Below are positions 12,040 through 19,751 of a stretch of DNA of 64,000 nucleotides, in pieces. The stretch is from Azorinus chamasolen. Taxonomy: Eukaryota > Mollusca > Bivalvia > Cardiida > Solecurtidae. The notes under the pieces are model-generated. The model worked only from the letters and a program-made list of their open reading frames with translations. It did no database searches and was not told where the DNA came from. The position numbers and the translations under genes are program-made. The DNA lies in contig OY755240.1 of assembly GCA_963576725.1 (NCBI GenBank), positions 31,376,620-31,440,619 on the forward strand, given 5' to 3'. The stretch's first letter is position 1, and each line of letters begins with the position of its first letter.

Positions 12040-12240
12040 AGTCATATACAATAATGAACCATTATCCTGCTATTCGCGGCCTGGCTCGCATTTATCTACA
12101 GGTTGGATCCAGACGAGACACCCAGTAACTCAACGTCTCACCAAGATACAATCTGATCATGGATCAATAGTTTGACCGAATCAAAAGTAGTCACATCTGT
12201 ACCTGAAGCAAATCTGAGCATTTTTCCTCAGCGGGAAAGC
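12040..12240. repeat. Dispersed palindromic repeat (P2 family) with 'GGATCCAGATGAGACG' core
   Basis: It shares GGTTGGATCCAGACGAGACAC…CGTCTCACCAAGAT and the downstream GTTTGACCGAATC.AAAGTAGTCACA with 48215-48400. Shorter copies of the core lie at 15420-15490, 35770-35835, 40170-40235 and 48935-49000. The core forms a hairpin (GAGACG…CGTCTC). Confidence 0.65.
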
Positions 12241-12561
12241 CTTAAATATCGGTAATTGCCAAATAATGCAGTGACTTGTTACTCAATAGGAAACGCATAC
12301 AATTGAGCCAGATGACTACCGGTATATTTGTTTGGCGTTGACTAAAGCAACATGTCTTGATTCCATATCAGGGATACCCTAAACGCACCTCCGTAATTCA
12401 CAAGCAATTACTTTCTGAAGTAAACTAAGTTAAATAAATAGTAAATTAGTTAAATATATAGCAAATAGTTTTAGTCAGAGGATTCATCAGCAGATCTTCA
12501 TAACTGGGCAAATAACAACATAAAGTATTTGAATAAAGGTTTAGTAAGAATATATGTCGTA

Positions 12562-12764
12562 CAGTAAAACCTCTCTATAACAGCCACTATACTACATCAA
12601 GTATTTGTGTTAAAGGCAGGTGGCTGCTCAAAGCAAGGTGAAAGTAAAACAGAACGTTCCTATAGGAGCATTCTGTTTTACTTTCACCTTGCTTTAAGCA
12701 ACCCCCTGTCCTAAATACCAACTAATTAACATAATTTAGTGGCCGTTATAGAGATATTTTACTG
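12562..12764. mobile_element. Foldback MITE with CAGTAAAAC ends and TA target site (copy 1)
   Basis: It begins CAGTAAAACCTCTCTATAAC, ends with its near-complement (GTTATAGAGATATTTTACTG), and is bordered by TA on both sides (12560-12561, 12765-12766). The interior folds into one long hairpin (arms with AAGCAAGGTGAAAGTAAAACAG around TTCCTATAGGAGC). The TIR type and TA duplication fit Tc1/mariner or pogo mobilisation. A second copy is at 55574-55777. Confidence 0.85.
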
Positions 12765-12955
12765 TAATTACAAACGTTTATTGTATACGCATTTTAAGAT
12801 AACTACAGAATAATACGTCACTTGTAACAGTTTTATCCTCTGTTGTATATTCCTTTCAGGCGCCTTTACAAATGATGTTGAACATTGAACGTGTGCTCTG
12901 ATGTGGTGTTTTGAATATGAAAATGCTCACATATCCATTTTTCTTGGATTTTTAA

Positions 12956-13256
12956 CCCGTAAATACGCATTTTTATATTTGCAAACAGAGAAGACCCAGA
13001 TCTGACGGTTCCTATAGGAGCCGTCTGATCTGATTCTACTCTGTCTGTGTGATCATTACAAGTGCGTCCTGTTATGTTTTGTCTTGTGGCTTTACCGTTT
13101 CTTGTTTGATGGTGTTTGGTGCGGTGTCATTTCGTGTGTGGCTCTTCCTGTTTGACTATTTTTCCATATTCATATGTTATTATCAAACTTTAGCTAATTT
13201 ATATTCATGATGATATTACCTCTTACATCAATTTTCATAGAATAAACCTTACACGA
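12956..13256 (-). mobile_element. TTAA-type hairpin MITE interrupted by a Naiad tail
   Basis: It starts after TTAA (12952-12955) with CCCGTAAATACGC, followed by the hairpin GCAAACAGAGAAGACCC…GACGGTTCCTATAGGAGCCGTC…CTACTCTGT, then resumes at about 13175 with the AATTTATATTCATGATG body. A short Naiad tail (13050-13170) sits inside it next to the hairpin. The right terminus is eroded. Confidence 0.6.
13050..13170 (+). mobile_element. Naiad-like 3' tail fragment (subfamily C)
   Basis: It matches, in opposite orientation, the end of the fragment at 43850-44350: GTTATGTTTTGTCTTGTGGC, TTTCTTGTTTGATGGTGTTTGG, CTTCCTGTTTGACT. Only the last 120 bp or so were inserted. Confidence 0.6.
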
Positions 13257-13285
13257 TACTGGAAACAGAAACGTGTTTTCCTTAA

Positions 13286-13504
13286 CCCATTCCCTCATAT
13301 TGACGACTTTTGACGACTCTGTAAAAGTCACTTTGTGAAACCATTGTGATAAATAGAGCATTTGCTCCTATAGGAGCAAATGCTCTATTTATCACAGTTG
13401 TTTCAAGCTAAAAAATCTATTTTTTCATTTTCTCTAGTTAGTGCTCCTTTTCGGTAGATTTATTCAAAGAGGTCGTATCTAAAAATAGCCTATAGGGTAA
13501 TGGA
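13286..13504 (+). mobile_element. TTAA-flanked MITE, second family, with 'ATAGAGCATTTGCTCC' hairpin
   Basis: TTAA borders both ends (13282-13285, 13505-13508). The ends CCCATTCCCT and AGGGTAATGG are imperfect inverted repeats. The interior has a near-perfect hairpin, TGATAAATAGAGCATTTGCTCC-TATA-GGAGCAAATGCTCTATTTATCA. Relatives lie at 26597-26766 and 48035-48904. TTAA target duplication is typical of piggyBac mobilisation. Confidence 0.8.
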
Positions 13505-13527
13505 TTAAATGGCTACATTATTTCGTA

Positions 13528-13770
13528 ACCCTTACACCATGAATATTTACTTATCAATTAATGACATCATGAATATTAATTAGTTTAATTTCAGTATTGA
13601 CAGGAAGTGGCTGTCATGACCGAAACTGTATAATCATATCTTTATTATAATATTATACTTCATAATCAAACATAACATACCCTGATCAGACGGTTTCTAT
13701 AGGGGCCGTATGGTCTGGGTCTACCCATCTTGCATAGGCGTAGACAAGCGTATATACGGAGTTAAGTGTT
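13528..13770 (+). mobile_element. TTAA-type hairpin MITE
   Basis: It contains the family body (ATTAATGACATCATGAATATT), the hairpin (CCCTGATCAGACGG…CCGTATGGTCTGGGTCTACCC) and a degenerate right end (GGAGTTAAGTGTTAA). The termini are eroded. Confidence 0.6.
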
Positions 13771-13827
13771 AAAGAATAAATGCATTAAAGCTATTATAAA
13801 AAAGCTATCATAAAATTATTCCATATA

Positions 13828-14055
13828 CCCGTTTACTCAATAAATACGCCTTTCTATGTATTTGCAAACATACAACAGGGTCTGCTCTAGCTGCTTATAG
13901 TACAATATAGATCTGTTTCTATAGTTTTATGCTATAGCCAAAACATTCTGTATTCATACTCCGTTATAAAAGTTAATCTAAGTAATATGCATGACGTCAT
14001 TAGTTCGTACATACATAATCATGGTTAAGATAATCATGGAGTAAACACCACAGTC
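13828..14055 (-). mobile_element. TTAA-type hairpin MITE, inverted, hairpin partly deleted
   Basis: It reads as the reverse of the family: CGTTTACTCAATAAATACGCC, one hairpin arm (CAGGGTCTGCTCTAGCTGC), AATATAGATCTG…TTTCTATAG, then GCATGACGTCATTA and a GGAGTAAAC end. It lies back-to-back with the preceding copy. Confidence 0.55.
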
Positions 14056-14239
14056 AACTCAAACGCTACTGGAAATAAAACAATTCACTTTTAGTTTGCA
14101 GAGTAAGCCAGTTTTCGTATATTTCGCATTTGTATATACAATATTCATTTTTCTACAAATACTAATACATAAAGGCCTGTATCTTGATTACACGTGAATT
14201 TACTGGGTCTCTTATCTGGGTACAAGCTATCTGACAAAT

Positions 14240-15395
14240 AGCTATCAAAGGTTATACAACAAAGGTTATACAACTATCAAAGGTTATACAACAAAGGTTA
14301 TACAATTATCAAAGGTTATACAACAAAGGTTATACAACTATCAAAGATTATACAACAAAGGTTATACAATTAACAAAGGTTATACAACAAAGGTTATACA
14401 TTTATCAAAAGTTATACAACAAAGGTTATACAATTATTAAAGGTTATACAACAAAGGTTATGCAACTATCAAAGGTTATACAACAAAGGTTATACAAGTA
14501 TCAAAGGTTATACAACAAAGGTAATATAATTAACAAAGGTTATACAACAAAGGTTATACAATTATCAAAGGTTATACAACAAAGGTTATACAATTAACAA
14601 AGGTTATACAACTATCAAAGGTCATACAACAACGGTTATACAATTATCAAAGGTTATACAACAAAGGTTATACATTTATCAAAAGTTATACAACAAAGGT
14701 TATACAATTATTAAAGGTTATACAACAAAGGTTATGCAGCTATCAAAGGTTATACAACAAAGGTTATACAAGTATCAAAGGTTATACAACAAAGGTTATA
14801 CAATTAACAAAGGTTATACAACAAAAGTTATACAACAAAGGTTATACAACACAAAAAATATGCAACAAAGGTTATACAACTATCAAAGGTTACATAACAA
14901 ATGTTATACAACAGAGGTTATACAATTATAAAATAGTATACAACGCAGGTAATACAACAAAGGTAACAAAGGTTATACAATTATCAAAGGTCAAATGACA
15001 AAGGTTATAGAACAACGGTTATACAACACATGTTACACAACTAACAAAGGTTAAAAAACAAAAGTCATGCAACTATCAAAGGTTATACAACAAAGGTTAT
15101 ACAACAACGTTATTACAATTATCAAGTTATACATCAAAGGTTATACAACAAAGGTTATACAACTATCAAAGCTTATACAACAAAGGTTATACAATTATCA
15201 AAGGTTATACAACTATCAAAAGTTATACAACAACGGTTATACAACAAAGGTTATACAATTAACAAAAGTTATACAGCAAATGTTATACAACTATCAAAGG
15301 TTATACAACAAAGATTATACAATGATCAAATGTTATACAACAAAGGTTATGCAACTATCAATGGTTGTATTATCTAAGTTATACAACCATCAAAG
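14240..15395. repeat. Minisatellite of 'AAAGGTTATACAAC' units
   Basis: About 1.15 kb of tandem 15-16-bp half-units alternate AAAGGTTATACAACA and AAAGGTTATACAACTATC, giving a dimeric period near 31 bp. Variant units spread towards 15000. The frames at 14734 and 15067 (KVIQQRLYN repeats) are translations of the array, not genes. There are no unique spacers, so it is not a CRISPR array. Confidence 0.95.
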
Positions 15396-15419
15396 GCTAC
15401 AGTGTGTGAACCCGTGCTT

Positions 15420-15490
15420 ACCAAACAGTTTTGATCTAGATGATGCATCAAGGTATTCAGTGTCTCATCTGGATCCAATCTGTTTGCATA
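15420..15490. repeat. P2 palindromic repeat core
   Basis: TTTTGATCTAGATGATGCATC…CAGTGTCTCATCTGGATCCAA is a diverged P2 hairpin directly following the minisatellite. Confidence 0.5.
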
Positions 15491-15499
15491 TATGAGCCA

Positions 15500-15958
15500 G
15501 GTCGTGGATAGCGGGACAATCTCAACATATTTACATATACATACAGTATCGTATAAATGTAACATACAAGGCATAATGTACAGCAGAACCCTTCTAATGC
15601 GATCACTTAATGAATAAGCATGGATGTCTATGGGCGTCTTTTGTCTGTTATCTGCCTGTGTCCAACCAGGTGGCGCTGCCACCGAGTAGGTCCTTTCTGA
15701 AACATATACATGTATGTCTCTGGTCCTTTGTTACACTTTTGTTATCCATTATTGATTGTTTTCACTTTGATTACACAATTTGTTTTTTTTTAAATCGAGA
15801 ATAACGAAGCAGGTGGAAATATATTGTTTGCATTTTGAAGTTTTATTTTGCATTTTTCTTTAAAAAAATGCAGATAAATGATAAGTTTACCCTAAACCTA
15901 AGAAACCGACAGAAATACATGGGTACATTTCAGACTGCTACTTAAATGTTAAATTGTC
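15500..15958. other. No gene recognised
   Basis: Intergenic DNA between the minisatellite and the Naiad cluster. Short frames here have no recognisable similarity. Confidence 0.5.
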
Positions 15959-18004
15959 TTTAGAGACAAAAATGTAATTGACACTATTCCTAAATACTTT
16001 AAAAATACAGAACCACCTATCATCTGCTACAAATATAACAAACCCATCAGAAATACAATTTTCAACTACAATAAAATTGTGGCCGACCTTAATATTAATG
16101 ATAATATTCCTGATAATTGAGATTGCGCCACCTCAAAATTTTGCTATTCTCCGGCTGGTCATGTGATTACTGGTAATTTTGAGATAATTAAAGATAAACG
16201 TCTACGATCTCTTTTGAATAAAGGTCCCAAATATAGAATACCATCCTTGATAGATTTTAACTCTTGTCGAGTTCAGATTGCGGAGGCTTTACAAAATTTT
16301 AGTATTAAATGGTGTCGAAGAGAACATGTTGAGTCTACTGCCCTTTCTTGTTGGAAAAAACTAATTTTTGATATAATTGATAAACGCATTTCCTTTTACA
16401 GCTCTAATAAACACCTTCTTCCACCTAAACCTAGAACTTCATTTAGACATCTTAAAAAGGGTTTACAGGATTTCCATTCAAAATACGTTTTTGTTCCTGC
16501 TGATAAGGCATCAAATAATGTGATTATTATTTGACGATTACATTATATCGATGTCTTGAAGCAGGAAATTACTAATACCAAGTCATACATTTCAGTTACC
16601 ACTGACGAAAAGACCATCATTTCAGACCATGTCAAAAAGTGTGAACAATTTGGAACCGATATTAAAATTACACAACATAAACTTCCTACTATGTATTGGT
16701 TACCAAAACTACATAAAAAACCATATAAAGCGCGTTTCATTGCAAATTCTAGTTCATGTACAACTACTAAATTGTCTATACTTTTGACTTCTTGCTTAAC
16801 GAAGGTAAAGGAACATTTAAAATTTTACTGTGATAAGACTTATGAAAATTCTGGAATAAATCTCTTCTGGTCTATTAAGAACTCTTCAGAAGTCTTAAAC
16901 AAACTTAAGAACAAAATGTATCTTGCATCCACTGTAAGCACGTACGATTTTTCTACTCTGTACACAACTCTTCCTCATGTTTTAATTAAGGATAAGCTTA
17001 CTAACTTGATCCAGAAAGTATTTGCCCGAGAAAAAACATCATTCTTGGCATGTAATGCTGAAAAAGCTTTCTTTACTGACGAGCAAATGAAGTATTACAC
17101 CAATTGGACTTGCTCAGAAGTTTGCGAAGCACTAACCTTTCTTTTGGACAACATATTTGTACGTTATGGGAATGCTATATACCGTCAGGTAATTGGTATT
17201 CCCATGGGTACGAATTGTGCACCACTTGTCGCAGATTTGTTTTTGTACTGCTATGAGAGAGATTTCATGTTGAGTTTGAATCCTCAATCACAAGAAGATG
17301 TTATAAAAGCCTTCAATGATACTTGTCGATATTTGGATGATATTTTTAACTTAGATAACCCTTTCTTTAATGCTCTGATTCCTACAATTTATCCTAAAGA
17401 ACTCAAATTGATTAAAGCTAACCCGTCCGACAATTATGCAGCGTTTCTTGACCTAGACCTTAAAATTAATAATGGAATGATTTCTTCTAAAATATATGAC
17501 AAAAGAGATGATTTTGATTTTAATATTGTAAATTTTCCTCATCTTGACGGAGATGTTCCCCGTGCTCCATCTTACGGGGTTTATATATCTCAACTTATTC
17601 GTTTTGCTAGAGCTTGTTCATCTATTGACGATTTTAACAGTCGAAATCTCATTTTAACTGAAAAACTGCTTAAACAAGGATATAGATACCATAAACTAAG
17701 AAAAACTTTCTCTAAATTTTACTATCGAAATCTCTCGCTTATTGGCAAGTACAAATGTAATCTCAAGGTACTTTTGCGACACGGTATTTCACATCCTGAA
17801 TTTTATGGTGATGTGATTTACAAACTTCGTAGAATTATTGGACATACCCATTTTCTCACTTTGTTCATCAAATATATAAAACAATTCATTAAAAAGGGAT
17901 ATGATCCTGTATTATTACAACATACTGCATGTTTGGTTGTGAACCCATTTACAGTTGGCAATCACGCTGGCCTCTTTGCATGTACGCCGACAAGAAAGGT
18001 TTAG
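15959..18004 (+). CDS. Naiad RT polyprotein, partial, with two in-frame UGA codons (probable selenocysteine)
   Basis: Penelope-type reverse transcriptase that copies element RNA at a nicked target. One frame runs about 681 codons from 15959 to TAG at 18002; its only interruptions are UGA at 16118-16120 and 16532-16534. The first sits in the linker as U-D-C (the expected CxC motif, between NIPDN and the DCATSKFCY segment, before GHVITG). The second follows NNVIII and precedes RLHYIDVLK. RT motifs are complete: motif A YDFSTLYTT at about 16943 (Asp 16946), motif B GIPMGTNCAPLVADLF at about 17193, motif C RYLDDI with the Asp pair at 17336-17341. The C-terminal part ends HTACLVVNPFTVG…PTRKV. The N-terminal GIY-YIG domain is lost by truncation. 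Naiads with selenocysteine are known from clams; that UGA is read as Sec here is inferred from conservation between copies. Confidence 0.8.
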
Positions 18005-18515
18005 TACTCTATGAAGGCGACCTCTTAAATCCAGAAATGGAAGGAGAACGTCGGATATCTGTACTATTTCATTTTTGTCGTACCCTTTATTACTTTTCTA
18101 CAGTTACTCTGTTTGCAGCTCAATCATTGAGTACACTAGCGATAGGTGGATACAGTATGTTCAATAAAATGTTTTTTTGTTATACATGCACTTTACCACT
18201 GTATTTGCTGTCGCGGTTGTTGTAGATTAGTCGGAGAGGGGATACGTTTATTTACACTGTTTGTCTTTTAGGATGGGGATGGAATAAGGGTGAGGTTGGG
18301 CGCCCATAAACCGGTTTAAACCCCCGGTGACTTTTGTCACTGACCGTTCCAAGGCGGTACTTCCATCTTCCTCCTATTGAATGTTTGTTTTGTCTTTGTG
18401 CGTCTCTTGTTGTTTTTTCTACCCATGTACATTTGCTGTTTCCTTGTGTTGCTGTTCGGGCGAGTGTTTGTTCTGTATGTGGTATTTCCTGCATGACTCA
18501 TTTTTGTACTTTTAT
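15959..18515 (+). mobile_element. Naiad-like permuted Penelope element N2 (subfamily B), 5'-truncated, RT intact
   Basis: It runs from a truncation point inside the endonuclease-RT linker through the complete RT to the 3' tail (CATGACTCATTTTTGTACTT at about 18500). The 3' region has the block shared by all copies (GTGAGGTTGGGCGCCC at about 18290, CCGGTTTAAACC at about 18312, CACTGACCGTTCCAAGGCGG). It is the best preserved copy and the reference for the B-type fragments at 3062, 29522, 32812, 44702 and 46062. A MITE (18528-18760) follows almost at once. Confidence 0.9.
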
Positions 18516-18527
18516 TATATCATTTAA

Positions 18528-18760
18528 CAGATAATATTCCTTTTTATTGCCTTTGCAAACAGAGTAGACCCCGATCAGACAGATCCTCTAGAAACCGTCT
18601 AATCAGGGTCTGCTCTGTTTGCTTATGATGCAATATAGATATGATTCCACAGTTTCTGCTATGCCCCGAAATTCCTGTGTATAATATATCATTATAAAAA
18701 TAGTTTAATTGATATTCATGATCACATTATTTCTTACATTTATATTCATAGAATGAAGGG
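18528..18760 (-). mobile_element. TTAA-type hairpin MITE, well preserved
   Basis: It is bordered by TTAA on both sides (18524-18527, 18761-18764), with the hairpin GCAAACAGAGTAGACCC…CTCTAG…GGGTCTGCTCTGTTTGC at about 18558-18626 and the body AATATAGATATGATT, TTTCTGCTATG, ATTGATATTCATGATCACATTATTTC. It sits exactly between two Naiad copies. Confidence 0.8.
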
Positions 18761-18865
18761 TTAATAAAATCGAAAAGTTATAAACTTTTTGGGAGGAGAG
18801 GTGACGTTCAGTATTGTTTGTGTAACAGTCTATCATTGGCATGGGCCCCCGGTGTCATAGATAAG

Positions 18866-19296
18866 TCCGGGGAAGTCCGGCGGGGATACCTTTATTTACA
18901 ATGTTTGTTTAGCTAGGGTGACTTTGAGATAAGTGTGAGGTTAGGACGTCCGTAAACCGGTTTAAACCCCCAGTGGTGATTTTGCTACTGACCGTGCCAA
19001 GGCAGTTCTCTCTTTGTCACCCTTACTTTTGTTTGTCTTGTGTTTTTGTGCTTGTGTTTTGTTCATGTTTGTCTCTGGTGCCCGTGTATTTGTTGGTGTT
19101 TTCTGTGTTCTTCTCGTGTGTTTGCGTGTGTTTGGTTGTGTGTGTGTGACATGCTGTCTATTGATGTGTTGGTGGTGATTGCGTCTTGTGTGTGACTTTC
19201 TACTGTATGTGCGTATGAGTATAAATTGCTATGCTTTCTGTATGTGTTTTGGTGATGGTGGCGTTTTGTGTGTGGCTTTTCCTGCTTGACTTTACT
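18866..19296 (+). mobile_element. Naiad-like 3' end N3 (subfamily A tail only)
   Basis: It matches the 3' end of the copy ending at 23845 from GGAAGTCCGGCGGGGATACC through the conserved CGTCCGTAAACCGGTTTAAACC block to CTGCTTGACTTTACTACTTT. It contains only untranslated tail, with short (TG)n tracts. The two tails are nearly identical, so one probably derives from the other or from a shared source. Confidence 0.85.
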
Positions 19297-19319
19297 ACTT
19301 TTTTTTATTTATAAGCACA

Positions 19320-19425
19320 ATTGTGTTGTTTGTGCAGTGTGGCGGCCGTGAAACGTCTCCTAGTACATTCAGTCAATATTGTTTTCTTCCCCTTGCAGGA
19401 ATTGTTCTACATCCAATGCGTTTCT
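19320..19425. repeat. Dispersed repeat R1, fragment
   Basis: GTGTGGCGGCCGTGAAACGTCTCCTAGTAC and the following CAGTCAATATTGTTTTCTTCC match 38648-38705 of the R1 copy at 38495-38880. Confidence 0.5.
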
Positions 19426-19751
19426 TTGCACCCTAATACCGTATTTTGCACTTCATGGTGGCTTCGGTACTCACCGACATACTGTGTCACTTTCTTGATT
19501 TCTCTTTTTTAAGGCGAATTCCCCTTTTTGATCTCGATATTGTTACTTTACTTTACTGAATTTTTTCTTACTTTATCCTGTTCATTGTTTTCCTCCCACT
19601 CTCTATAGTCCACTTTATTACTTTCGTCGTAGCTGCTGGAATATTTTTATTCTGTACTGGCTTTTTATCTTTTACATGACTTTTCTTTTAGTTTGATATA
19701 TTTATACTTATTTGAAGTCTACCTTTATGTCGCTTTTTACGGAAGGGTGCT

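Noticed and set aside
14240..15395. CRISPR-like array
   Set aside because: No unique spacers; units are contiguous and vary gradually, as in a minisatellite. The setting is eukaryotic.
17929..18225. 98-codon frame overlapping the end of the Naiad RT
   Set aside because: It is an alternative frame of the RT end and 3' UTR; similar overlapping frames occur at 33159, 23017 and 6012 because the copies are homologous.
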